Assembly (NCBI RefSeq): GCF_003050615.1
Contig: NZ_NWBU01000005.1
Span: 124,001 to 188,000, forward strand
Length of the DNA: 64,000 nt
From: Sphingomonas oleivorans
GTDB lineage: Bacteria; Pseudomonadota; Alphaproteobacteria; Sphingomonadales; Sphingomonadaceae
Direction of reading: 5' to 3'
Part shown: positions 16,579 to 24,490 of the stretch, piece by piece
How the letters are laid out: each line of letters opens with the position of its first letter
Numbering within the stretch: position 1 is the stretch's first letter
Translations under genes and position numbers: made by a program
Notes under the pieces: model-generated
Told to the model about the DNA's origin: nothing
Seen by the model: only the letters and a program-made list of their open reading frames with translations
Database searches by the model: none

Positions 16579-17749
16579 TTCGGGCATCGGAGCGGCGCCG
16601 GCGCGAGCGCCGGCCGCTGCGACTGCGCGATTGATGAGCATCGACGCGCTACGCGGGCTGATCATGGTCATCATGCTGCTCGACCACGTCCGCGAGACCT
16701 GGTTCCTGTACATGCCGGTCACCGATCCGGTGGACGCACGGACGATCATGCCCGCGCTTTTCTTCACCCGGCTTGCCAGCACGTTGTGCGCGCCGCTGTT
16801 CGTCGCGCTCACCGGCCTCTCGGCCTTCCTCTATGGCCAGAGGCACAGGCGCGCGGAGACATCCGCCTTCCTGCTGAAGCGGGGGCTGTTCCTGATTTTT
16901 CTCGAACTCACATTCGTCAATCTCGCCTGGCGGGCCGAGTTGCCGCCGCAGACCATATTCCTCCAGGTGATCTGGGCGATCGGCATCTGCATGGTGGTAC
17001 TGGCGGCGCTTATCCATTTGCCGCGCCGGGCGATCCTGGCCCTGGGAGTGGCGATCATTTGCGGGCACAACCTTCTCGACGGGATCGTGCTGCCCCCCGA
17101 TCATCCATTATACGTGCCCTGGGGCATCATCCACCAGCGCTCGGCGATCGAGCTCTTCGGCGTCACCATCAAGTTCAACTACCCGGTGCTCGCCTGGGTT
17201 GGCGTGATCTGCCTCGGCTGGTCGGTGGGGCCGTGGTTTACGGGGCTTGCGCCCGAGGAGCGTCGCCGCCGACTGATGATGCTGGGTGTCGGCATGATCG
17301 TGGCGTTCGTGGTGCTGCGCACGCTCAACCTTTATGGCGACAAGCCCTGGTTCGTGGTGCCGGACGACGGGCTGCGGACGCTGATGAGTTTCCTCGCGCT
17401 CACCAAATATCCGCCATCGCTGCTGTTCCTGCTGCCGACGCTCGGCATCGGCTCGGTACTGCTCGCCCGGTTCGAGAAGGTGGAGGGAGGGCGCGTCTCG
17501 CACTGGCTGGCGGTCCTGGGTGGCGCGCCGATGTTCTTCTACCTCTTCCATCTTTATCTGCTGCGGCTGCTCTATCTTGCCGCGCTGTCGATCTGGGGTC
17601 CGAACCATGGCGAGATCTTCGGAGTCGATTCGCTTGCCTGGGTGTGGATTTGGTATCTCGGGCTGATCGTACCGCTCTATTTCCCGACACGCTGGTTCTC
17701 GGATCTCAAGAAGCGTCGCAAGGACATCCGATGGCTGAAATATCTATGA
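16556..17749 (+). CDS. DUF1624 / HGSNAT-like membrane protein (copy 2)
   Basis: A 397-aa polytopic membrane protein, paralogue of the protein at 7465-8670. Both share 'RLMSIDALRGL', 'TSAFLLKRGLFL', 'YGDKPWFVVPDD', 'SFLALTKYPPSLLFLLPTLG', 'LGGAPMFFY' and a Lys/Arg-rich C-terminus. The start at 16556 follows GGGGCGGAG and matches the MASL start of copy 1. The stop overlaps the next ATG (ATGA). Being fixed inside a catabolic operon, it may transport or acyl-modify the substrate; family knowledge supports a membrane acyltransferase fold, not a specific substrate. Confidence 0.86.
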   Translation: MASLANDSSGIGAAPARAPAAATARLMSIDALRGLIMVIMLLDHVRETWFLYMPVTDPVDARTIMPALFFTRLASTLCAPLFVALTGLSAFLYGQRHRRAETSAFLLKRGLFLIFLELTFVNLAWRAELPPQTIFLQVIWAIGICMVVLAALIHLPRRAILALGVAIICGHNLLDGIVLPPDHPLYVPWGIIHQRSAIELFGVTIKFNYPVLAWVGVICLGWSVGPWFTGLAPEERRRRLMMLGVGMIVAFVVLRTLNLYGDKPWFVVPDDGLRTLMSFLALTKYPPSLLFLLPTLGIGSVLLARFEKVEGGRVSHWLAVLGGAPMFFYLFHLYLLRLLYLAALSIWGPNHGEIFGVDSLAWVWIWYLGLIVPLYFPTRWFSDLKKRRKDIRWLKYL

Positions 17750-18060
17750 GCGCGGGCCGCTTCCGTCGCCTGGGCGAAACGGATCGCCCATCGGTCGAGA
17801 TCGAGGTGGATGGCGAGCAAGTCGTCGCCCTGGAAGGGGATAGCCTGCTCGTCGCTGTGCTCGCGTCGGGCCGCACGCTGCGGCGCTCCGAATTCGGCGA
17901 TGGCGACCGGTCGGGCTTCTGCCTGATGGGCGCCTGCCAGGACTGTTGGATGTGGACCGCCGAAGGCGGGCGCGTGCGTGCCTGCACCACGCCGGTCCGC
18001 GCCGGCCTTCGCCTCATAACTCAAGCCATGAGCGAGGACCTGTGGCCGATCCCCGCATGA
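17746..18060 (+). CDS. HcnA-like [2Fe-2S] ferredoxin subunit of amino-acid dehydrogenase
   Basis: A 104-aa small electron-transfer subunit. Cys59, Cys64, Cys67 and Cys80 in 'GFCLMGACQDC' and 'RVRACTTP' make the C-x4-C-x2-C...C plant-type [2Fe-2S] binding set. The upstream strand region ('VEIEVDGEQVVALEGDSLL') is the ferredoxin beta-grasp. It corresponds to the HcnA/OoxA-type subunit of three-subunit dehydrogenases (hydrogen cyanide synthase, D-hydroxyproline dehydrogenase, opine oxidases). Its ATG overlaps the stop of the preceding gene, and its stop overlaps the next start, both as ATGA. An in-frame ATG at 17731 would add five residues. Confidence 0.88.
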   Translation: MSAGRFRRLGETDRPSVEIEVDGEQVVALEGDSLLVAVLASGRTLRRSEFGDGDRSGFCLMGACQDCWMWTAEGGRVRACTTPVRAGLRLITQAMSEDLWPIPA

Positions 18061-19415
18061 TCATCGTCGGTGCCGGGCCTGCGGGCATGCGTGCGGCCGA
18101 AGCGCTGGCGGCAGCCGGGATTCGGCCGACCGTCATCGATGAAGGCCAGCTTTCGGGCGGCCAGATCTATCGACGCCAGCCTGTGAACTTCACCCGACGA
18201 TATGAGGCGCTCTACGGTGCCGACGCCAAGAAGGCGCGCGCGCTCCACAAGGCCTTCAATGCCTTGCAGGGCCGCATCGACTATCGTCCGGAGACGCTGG
18301 CCTGGAACCTTCGCGACGATGTGCTGCACATCGTCACCGACGGGGTTGCGGCGGCGCTCCGCTTCGATGCGCTGATCCTGGCGACCGGCGCGACCGACCG
18401 GCTGGCGCCGATTGCGGGCTGGACGCTGCCGGGCTGCTACAGCCTGGGAGGCGCCCAGATCGCGCTCAAGGCGCAGGCATGCAGCATCGGTGCACGCCCG
18501 CTGTTTCTGGGCACCGGCCCGCTCCTCTACCTCCTGGCCTATCAATATCTGAAAGCCGGCGCGCCGCCGGCCGCAGTGCTCGACACCGCGCCCTTCGCGG
18601 CACAGGTCAAGGCGCTGCCCGATCTTGCCGTCCGTCCTGGGTTCCTCGCCCGCGGGCTCATGTTCCGTGCGCGCCTCAGGGCTGCCGGCATCTTGATCGA
18701 GAACGGGGTGGAGCCGCTCGCGATCGAAGGCGAAGGCAAGGTGGCGGCCGTGCGCTACCGGACCGCCGGAGGCACCGAGCGGCGTATCGCGTGCGATGCG
18801 GTCGGCATGGGGTTCCACCTGCGCTCCGAAACGCAGCTTGCCGACCTGGCCGGCTGTCCCTTCCTCTTCGACGCAGCGACGGGACAATGGCGGCCCGATG
18901 CCGATCGGGACGGCCGCACGCCGCGCGCGGGCATCTATGTTGCGGGCGACGGCGCGCGCCTGCTGGGCGCGGATGCGGCCGAGGCGGCCGGCCGGCTTGC
19001 CGCGCTGGCGGCCCTCACCGACAGGGGAATGGAGGTCGACATGGCGGAGGTGGCGCGCCTGCGCAGGCGCATGGAAAGGCTCGACCGCTTTCGTCGCGGC
19101 CTCGCCACCGCCTTTCCCTGGCCGGCGCGACTGGCCTGCGCCGTGGCGGACGAGGTGATCGTCTGCCGCTGCGAAGCGATCACCGCAGGCAATATCCGCG
19201 AGGCGGCGGTCGGCAAGGACGCGCCCGAGCTGAACCGCGCGAAGGCGCTGTCGCGCATCGGCATGGGCCGCTGCCAGGGGCGCTTCTGCAGCTCGGCAGC
19301 GGCCGAGATACTCGCCGAAGCGCGCAATGTGCCGCTCGCCGAGGTGGGCCGGCTGCGCGGCCAGGCACCGATCAAGCCGCTGTCGATGGCGACCGTGAAG
19401 GGAGAGCGGCCATGA
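18057..19415 (+). CDS. HcnB-like FAD/NAD(P)-binding subunit of amino-acid dehydrogenase
   Basis: A 452-aa flavoprotein. The N-terminal dinucleotide motif 'MIIVGAGPAGM' is followed by 'DEGQLSGGQIYRR', then a second Rossmann region around 'FLGTGPLLYLLA' and 'IYVAGDGA' for the FAD tail. The last 85 residues form a BFD-like [2Fe-2S] domain: 'VIVCRCEAI' and 'MGRCQGRFCSS' give four cysteines. This is the architecture of HcnB/OoxA large electron-transfer subunits. A GTG at 18042 is an alternative start. Its stop overlaps the HcnC-like start. Confidence 0.9.
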   Translation: MIIVGAGPAGMRAAEALAAAGIRPTVIDEGQLSGGQIYRRQPVNFTRRYEALYGADAKKARALHKAFNALQGRIDYRPETLAWNLRDDVLHIVTDGVAAALRFDALILATGATDRLAPIAGWTLPGCYSLGGAQIALKAQACSIGARPLFLGTGPLLYLLAYQYLKAGAPPAAVLDTAPFAAQVKALPDLAVRPGFLARGLMFRARLRAAGILIENGVEPLAIEGEGKVAAVRYRTAGGTERRIACDAVGMGFHLRSETQLADLAGCPFLFDAATGQWRPDADRDGRTPRAGIYVAGDGARLLGADAAEAAGRLAALAALTDRGMEVDMAEVARLRRRMERLDRFRRGLATAFPWPARLACAVADEVIVCRCEAITAGNIREAAVGKDAPELNRAKALSRIGMGRCQGRFCSSAAAEILAEARNVPLAEVGRLRGQAPIKPLSMATVKGERP

Positions 19416-20542
19416 TGCAGGCCGATATCATCATCGTGGGCGGCGGCATCATGGGGGCGTCGGCCGCCTTCTTCCTCCGCCGCAGAGGCAAATCGGTCAT
19501 CCTGCTCGAGCGCGGGCTCGTCGGTCAGCAGGCAAGCGGGGTCAATTTCGGCAACGTCCGTCGCCAGGGGCGCTACCTCCAACAGCTCCCGCTGGCCAAC
19601 CGTTCGCGCGCAATCTGGGATCGCCTGCCCGAGCTGATCGGCGAGGATTGCGAGTTCGTCGCCTCGGGCCATCTGCGCGTCTGCTATACGCGCGAGCAGG
19701 CCGACAAGATGGAGGCCTATTCGCAAGATGCGCGAGACTATGGCCTTGATCTCGAGATGCTCTCGTCGAACGCGCTACGCGCCCGCTTCCCCTATCTCGG
19801 GCGCGAGACGATCGCGGGCTGCTACGACCCCAGCGGCGGCCATGCCAACCCGCGGCTCACCGCGCCTGCCATCGGCCGCGCCGCCAGGCGCGCCGGCGCG
19901 GACGTGCGCGAGGAGGCGGAGGTGGTCGGCATCGCCAAAGCCGGTGACGATTTCGTCGTCGAAGTGAAAGGACAAGGCGAGCTGCGCGCGCCCATGCTGC
20001 TCATCACCGCCGGTGCCTGGGGCGGCAAGCTCTCGGCCCTGTTCGGCGAGCCGGTGCCGCTTGCGGTGCATGGGCCGCAGATGACGGTCACCGAGCCCCT
20101 TCCCTACCGCATCGCGCCCACCATCGGCGTTTCCACGCCACATCTCCACGAGACCGTCTATTTCCGCCAGGTCAAGCGCGGCAACATCATCTGCGGCGGC
20201 TTTGCGCGGGGGCCGGCTTCGAACGAAACCAATCGCGCGACCGTGCTGCCCGAGGCCATTCTCGGCCAGATGGAACAACTCCGCCGCGTGATGCCGGGGT
20301 TCGCCAACGTCAGCACCATTAGAAGCTGGAGCGGAATCGAAAGCTACCTGCCCGATGACGTGCCGATCATGGGACCGAGCGCTACCACCCCTGGTCTATA
20401 TTATGCCTTTGGCTTCTGCGGCGCCGGTTTCCAGATCGGGCCGGGCGTAGGCGACGTCATGGCCGAGCTTATCGCAACGGGCGCCACCACGACGCCGATC
20501 GCGCAATATGGCATCTCACGCTTCGCTTCACTGGCCCCTTGA
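19412..20542 (+). CDS. HcnC-like FAD-dependent amino-acid dehydrogenase catalytic subunit
   Basis: A 376-aa D-amino-acid oxidase-fold protein (DAO family): 'DIIIVGGGIMGASAAFFLRRRGKSVILLERG' is the FAD-binding betaalphabeta, 'LLITAGAWGGKLSALFG' is the conserved mid-region, and 'YYAFGFCGAGFQIGPGVG' the C-terminal FAD contact. Relatives oxidise glycine, D-hydroxyproline, sarcosine or opines and pass electrons through the two Fe-S subunits to quinone rather than oxygen. It is the last gene of the operon. If the first gene acts as an aldolase its product glycine could be the substrate; otherwise a D-amino acid may be oxidised directly (inference). Confidence 0.9.
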   Translation: MMQADIIIVGGGIMGASAAFFLRRRGKSVILLERGLVGQQASGVNFGNVRRQGRYLQQLPLANRSRAIWDRLPELIGEDCEFVASGHLRVCYTREQADKMEAYSQDARDYGLDLEMLSSNALRARFPYLGRETIAGCYDPSGGHANPRLTAPAIGRAARRAGADVREEAEVVGIAKAGDDFVVEVKGQGELRAPMLLITAGAWGGKLSALFGEPVPLAVHGPQMTVTEPLPYRIAPTIGVSTPHLHETVYFRQVKRGNIICGGFARGPASNETNRATVLPEAILGQMEQLRRVMPGFANVSTIRSWSGIESYLPDDVPIMGPSATTPGLYYAFGFCGAGFQIGPGVGDVMAELIATGATTTPIAQYGISRFASLAP

Positions 20543-20639
20543 TCGTCCACCGTCATTCCGGAGCATGCGGGGGCGAAAGTGGACTGACTCAAGCTGAGCG
20601 TCGGTGTTTTCACACAGCCTCGGTCGGACCCCGCCTATT

Positions 20640-20691
20640 GCACCGACCCAGTGCCGCGTGGCCATTTTGGGTGGAAAGCGGTCGTTCAAGC
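20640..20691. repeat. degenerate dispersed intergenic repeat (copy)
   Basis: The sequence 'gccattttgggtggaaagcg' followed by 'gtcgttcaagcc' in the 150-base gap downstream of the dehydrogenase operon matches the dispersed intergenic family of this window (aagcggtcgttc core). The rest of the gap holds nothing recognised. Confidence 0.4.
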
Positions 20692-21060
20692 CTATGCCAG
20701 CAAGCGCGACCCGATGAGCTGCTGCACCATCTTCTTGTCCTGCTCGATGCCGGGTGAGTTATAATGTTCGCGGTCGCGGCTTACCCAGCCTTCGATCACA
20801 CGCACGCCGTGCGGCGAACCGTCGAGCCGAAGTCCGTAGATGCACGCGCCGGTCCGACTTCGGTGGAAATAGAGCCAGCCATTCTCAAAGAATATGAACC
20901 ACTTATCGTCCATATCCTGTGGGATATGCCCCTTCCTCATCCTCTCGCCTTCAGCGTCCAAGAATAGCAGCGGAAGTTCGAATCTCTCCCGTTCATATGG
21001 GCAGGGGAGCGTCTTCCAAGAGTTTCGGTCTGCTGGTGCTATCACTGCCCGCCTGCGCAA
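20692..21060 (-). CDS. conserved hypothetical protein
   Basis: A protein of up to 122 aa that looks like a real small globular protein rather than a chance frame: aromatic-rich core 'MDDKWFIFFENGWLYFHRSRTGACIYGLRLDG', then 'VRVIEGWVSRDREHYN' and 'KKMVQQLIGSRLL'. I recall similar unnamed proteins in other bacteria but no function. The start is uncertain: a TTG at 21060, a GTG five codons later, or internal ATGs; no clear ribosome-binding site. It is convergent with the preceding operon and divergent from the PhoX-like gene. Confidence 0.6.
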   Translation of the reverse strand: MRRRAVIAPADRNSWKTLPCPYERERFELPLLFLDAEGERMRKGHIPQDMDDKWFIFFENGWLYFHRSRTGACIYGLRLDGSPHGVRVIEGWVSRDREHYNSPGIEQDKKMVQQLIGSRLLA

Positions 21061-21258
21061 TCATAGGGTCCGTAGGGGAATTCTGGCTGCCAAGGCGAAC
21101 GGCCGCAATGGGTGGAAATCAGACGCGAAATTGCCGCCCTAGAGGCGTCTCACCGTCGGGACGAAGCGCAATCGGCCACAGGACGCCATTGCAACATGAT
21201 TGACCTTTTGCTCGACTAGCGCGTCCTCCAACCCAATCATTCGATCCAGAAGGGCGCC

Positions 21259-22638
21259 ATGCTCGATCGCAGACATTTCACGCTCGGCCTGACCTCCGCC
21301 GCCTTTGCCGGCCTTGCGCTGAACGCATGCGCCCCGGCCCGATTGGGCGGCGCGCGGTCGCGCATGCGCGCCTATGGCGCGCTCGAGCCCGATCCGGCGG
21401 GGCTTCTCGATCTGCCGCGCGGCTTCAGCTACCGCGTGATTTCCAGGCTTGGCGACCGGATGGACGACGGGTTCGCGGTGCCCGATCATGCCGACGGCAT
21501 GGGCTGTTTCGCGCTCGACGGCCGCCGCGTGGCGCTGGTGCGCAATCATGAGCTGGCGGCGCGCCATATCGCTACGGGCCCGATCCGCCCGGCGGGGCCC
21601 GAGAGGCCCGAGACGCTCGCCGCCTATGATCATGTCGCTTCGGGCGACATACTGCCCGGCGGCACCACGACGCTCATCTATGATCTGGCCGCCGGGCGCG
21701 TCGAGGCGCAATATCTGAGCCTGGTCGGAACGATCCGCAACTGCGCGGGCGGCACGACGCCCTGGGGAAGCTGGCTGAGCTGCGAAGAGGATGTCAGCCG
21801 CGCGGGCGCCGCCGTGCGCCGCGATCATGGCTGGATATTCGAGGTTCCAGTAAACCGGCGCGGGCTGGCCGATCCCCTGCCCCTGAAGGCGATGGGCCGG
21901 TTCAACCATGAGGCCGCGGCCGTCGATCCGCGCACCGGCATCGTCTATCTGACCGAGGATCGCGACGACAGCCTGCTCTATCGCTTCCTGCCCGACGCGA
22001 AGGGCCGGCTTGCGCGCGGCGGGCGGCTCCAGGCGCTCGCGATGCGCGACGTCCGCCATGGCCGCGACAGCCGCAACTGGGCAGGCGACGCCATGCCCGT
22101 CGGTGGCTGGCAGGCGGTCCGCTGGGTCGATCTCGACGGCACCGACAGCCCCGATGACGATCTGCGCCTGCGCGGCCATGCCAAAGGCGCGATGCGCTTC
22201 GCGCGCGGCGAAGGCATTCATTATGGCGATGGCGCGCTCTATTTCTGCTGCACGTCGGGCGGCGCGGCGAAGCTCGGCCAGATCATGCGCTACCGCCCTT
22301 CGCGTTTCGAGGGGCAGCCGGCCGAGCGCGACGCGCCCGGCGCGCTCCAGCTCTTCGTCGAATCGACCGACCCGAAGATGTTCAACTTCGGCGACAATCT
22401 GACGGTCGCGCCCAACGGCCATCTCATCGTGTGCGAGGATCAATATACCGACACCGTCGAGAACCATCTGCGCGGCGTGACGCCCGATGGCAGGCTCTAC
22501 ACGCTGGGGCGGTTGAACCTGCAGACCGAGCTTGCCGGAGCCTGCTTCTCGCCCGATGGCTCGACGCTGTTCGTCAACATCTACGCTCCGGCCAAGACGC
22601 TCGCGATCACCGGCCCCTGGGCCGCCTTCGCCGCCTGA
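21259..22638 (+). CDS. PhoX-like (DUF839) phosphatase-family lipoprotein
   Basis: A 459-aa exported protein. The N-terminus 'MLDRRHFTLGLTSAAFAGLALNAC' combines a Tat Arg-Arg motif with a lipobox (LNAC), so a Tat-exported lipoprotein is likely. The body is the DUF839 beta-propeller of PhoX alkaline phosphatases: 'GLLDLPRGFSYRVIS', 'VRNHEL', 'GGTTTLIYD', 'RNCAGGTTPWGSWLSCEED', 'GRFNHEAAAVDPRTGIVYLTEDR' and 'NLTVAPNGHLIVCEDQ', which supply Ca/Fe ligands in the family. Expected role: phosphate release from phosphomonoesters at the cell surface, though not all DUF839 proteins are phosphatases. No Pho box was identified. Confidence 0.88.
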   Translation: MLDRRHFTLGLTSAAFAGLALNACAPARLGGARSRMRAYGALEPDPAGLLDLPRGFSYRVISRLGDRMDDGFAVPDHADGMGCFALDGRRVALVRNHELAARHIATGPIRPAGPERPETLAAYDHVASGDILPGGTTTLIYDLAAGRVEAQYLSLVGTIRNCAGGTTPWGSWLSCEEDVSRAGAAVRRDHGWIFEVPVNRRGLADPLPLKAMGRFNHEAAAVDPRTGIVYLTEDRDDSLLYRFLPDAKGRLARGGRLQALAMRDVRHGRDSRNWAGDAMPVGGWQAVRWVDLDGTDSPDDDLRLRGHAKGAMRFARGEGIHYGDGALYFCCTSGGAAKLGQIMRYRPSRFEGQPAERDAPGALQLFVESTDPKMFNFGDNLTVAPNGHLIVCEDQYTDTVENHLRGVTPDGRLYTLGRLNLQTELAGACFSPDGSTLFVNIYAPAKTLAITGPWAAFAA

Positions 22639-22757
22639 TCGGAAGGACAGCGGACGTTCCGCTTGAACTCCCGCTCCCCGGAGGCCGGCGCATATTGACC
22701 CATGTTCGTTTGCATGTTTCTGGAAATTGAGCGGATTGGAAGGGTCAGGACCCCGTC

Positions 22758-23558
22758 TTGAAGATAATGTGTCTCAATGGCTGGGGCGGCAAGCTGCACG
22801 ACCCGTTGATTCCCTATGTTCAAACGGCCTCGCCCGACATCCTCTGTCTTCAGGAGGTGGTGCATAGCCCTGCGACAGGCAAGGATTGGCTGACCTATCG
22901 GGATGGCGATCATATGCTGCCTCAGCGGGCGAATTTCTTTCGCGACGTCGCGGAAGCGCTTCCGGAGCATGTGGCCCTATTCTGTCCCGCGGCCCAGGGC
23001 GTTCTGTGGGACGAAAATGAGTCGGTGCCGTCCCAGTGGGGCCTTGCGACCTTCGTCCGAAAATCGCTTCCGATCATCGCACAAGCCCAGGGTTTCGTTC
23101 ACAAATCCTTTTCGCCATACGGATATGGGGATCATCCCAGGTCGCGCAGCGCGCATGCGATCCGGGTCTATGACTATGCGCGGGATCGATCCGTCAGCAT
23201 CGCGCATATGCATGGATTGCGCGACCTGAACGGAAAGATGGATACATCCGAACGACTGGCCCAGGCGCGGCGTCTGGCGGAGCTGGCGACCAGCGTCGCC
23301 ACACCGGAAGACCCGCTGGTGGTGTGCGGCGACTTCAATGTCGAGCCTGACAGCGAAACATTCACGATATTTGCCGCTATCGGGCTGACGGATCTGGTGA
23401 CGACGCGCGGCTTCGAAGGCACCCGCACCTCTCATTACCGGAAGCCGGGAAGATTTGCCGACTATATGCTCGTCAACGATGCCGTGGAGGTCCTGGGGTT
23501 CACGGTCGTGGCCGAACCCGAAGTGTCGGATCACTGCCCGCTGATTCTGGAAATCTGA
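22758..23558 (+). CDS. endonuclease/exonuclease/phosphatase-family hydrolase
   Basis: A 266-aa EEP-fold metal-dependent phosphodiesterase. Motifs: 'IMCLNGWGGKL' (Asn), 'DILCLQEVV' (Glu, Mg ligand), 'HMHGLRDLNGK', 'LVVCGDFNVEPDSE' (catalytic Asp/Asn), 'DYMLVND' and 'SDHCPLILEI' (catalytic Asp-His). Start is a TTG at 22758 that gives the family-like N-terminus MKIMCLNGW; an ATG three codons later is possible. No signal peptide. Substrate unknown: nucleic acid, phospholipid or sugar-phosphate. Confidence 0.88.
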   Translation: MKIMCLNGWGGKLHDPLIPYVQTASPDILCLQEVVHSPATGKDWLTYRDGDHMLPQRANFFRDVAEALPEHVALFCPAAQGVLWDENESVPSQWGLATFVRKSLPIIAQAQGFVHKSFSPYGYGDHPRSRSAHAIRVYDYARDRSVSIAHMHGLRDLNGKMDTSERLAQARRLAELATSVATPEDPLVVCGDFNVEPDSETFTIFAAIGLTDLVTTRGFEGTRTSHYRKPGRFADYMLVNDAVEVLGFTVVAEPEVSDHCPLILEI

Positions 23559-23630
23559 CCGAAGCGAAGGTCGGGGTCCGGCAAACTCGACCGGCATGTC
23601 GATCGGCCCTAGTCCGACTTGCCCAGTGGT

Positions 23631-23969
23631 TTAATCCCCGCCCGCCGTTGGACCATGATGCAGCGCACGGCCAAGGACATTGGGACAAAAGCGCTCCCAA
23701 TAATCCCGGCTATAGCTGAGATGGAGGTGCCACACCTGATCGACGGCATCCGACGGCGTCATTTCGCCATCCCCGGTGACGGACAGGAAGCAGAAGCGGC
23801 GATATTCCTCGATCACGCGTGCGGCGTGCGCGTCGGTCCAGCCATTCTCGCGAGCAAGGCGTTTCGCGAAGGGCAGGCCGACATTTGCGGGGCCGATAGT
23901 ATAGCGGGAAAGCAAGAGCCAGACCGGATGGTCGCGATAGCCGGCAGGTTGACCGAACGTCACTTGCAT
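23631..23969 (-). pseudogene. truncated TIGR04222-type gene (N-terminal glycine-rich-protein domain only)
   Basis: About 112 residues resemble the N-terminal domain of TIGR04222-type membrane proteins: 'HPVWLLLSRYTIG', 'PFAKRLARENGWTDAHAARVIEEYRRF', 'MTPSDAVDQVWHLHLSYSRDYWERFC' and 'LGRALHHGPTAGG'. In the family this domain continues into a transmembrane and Gly-rich part; here a stop follows GGD at once, and the next 70 bases give no continuation. It is either a gene remnant or a short stand-alone version. No good ribosome-binding site precedes 23969. Confidence 0.5.
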
Positions 23970-24103
23970 CTGAAATTCTATTACCACGATAGATAATCGG
24001 GGTGCAACGGGCTGCCATGCGCAGAGATCCCATGGAGGTCGACCTAGGCGGGGCGCCTGGCCGAGGATGGAACTACGCGCCACGGCGGAGCATCATATCC
24101 GTG

Positions 24104-24194
24104 ACGCCTCTACGGCGTACAATGGCTTTCCATGTGCGCCGATGTGGCGTACAAGACACGCAAGGGAGACAGGAGGTAGCCATGCCGGCGTACC
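24104..24194 (+). promoter_or_regulatory. candidate TA operator: repeated GGCGTAC boxes
   Basis: Upstream of the antitoxin, GGCGTACAA occurs at 24114-24122 and 24146-24154, and GGCGTAC again at 24187-24193 just inside the coding start. The first copy is also the right arm of the palindrome ACGCC-tctac-GGCGT (24104-24118). The start-to-start spacings are 32 and 41 bases, near three and four helical turns, as expected for cooperative binding on one face of DNA. Toxin-antitoxin complexes usually repress their own promoter. Confidence 0.5.
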
Positions 24195-24490
24195 ATGATG
24201 ATATCAGCGCGATCGATGAGCGCAGTTCGGAACGCATGTCGTTTCGAACCAAGCCGCGCATCAAGGAAACCATCCAGAAGGCAGCTGCGCTTTCCGGAGT
24301 GGACGATTCTGCGTTCACGATGAATGCGGCGTATAAGGCGGCCATGGAGACGATTGCGGCGCACGAGCACACCATGCTCCAGCCGATCGATCATAAGGCC
24401 TTCTTCGCCGCGCTCGATCGCCCGGCCGCGCCGACGAACAAGCTTCGTGCCGCCTTTGCCCGCCATAGAGAGACGATCGACAGCAAGTGA
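24182..24490 (+). CDS. DUF1778/TacA-type antitoxin
   Basis: A 102-aa antitoxin with an N-terminal ribbon-helix-helix ('ERMSFRTKPRIKETIQKAAALSGVDDSAFTMNAAYKAAMETI', about 17-58) and a flexible toxin-neutralising tail ('HTMLQPIDHKAFFAALDRP'). The start at 24182 follows AGGAGG. Its last codons overlap the toxin start (GTGA). It should bind DNA as a dimer at its own promoter and block the partner acetyltransferase. Confidence 0.9.
   Translation: MPAYHDDISAIDERSSERMSFRTKPRIKETIQKAAALSGVDDSAFTMNAAYKAAMETIAAHEHTMLQPIDHKAFFAALDRPAAPTNKLRAAFARHRETIDSK

Noticed and set aside
16786-18060. Long plus-strand frame joining the DUF1624 region to the ferredoxin subunit
   Set aside because: Only the last 104 codons are real (HcnA-like). 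The upstream part is out of frame with the membrane protein and has no protein character.
18479-19411. N-terminal 311 codons of the long frame ending in the HcnC-like gene
   Set aside because: Shadow of the HcnB-like gene in another frame; the real start is the ATG at 19412 overlapping the HcnB stop.
21139-22467. 442-codon minus-strand frame opposite the PhoX-like gene
   Set aside because: Antisense shadow of a well-supported exported protein.
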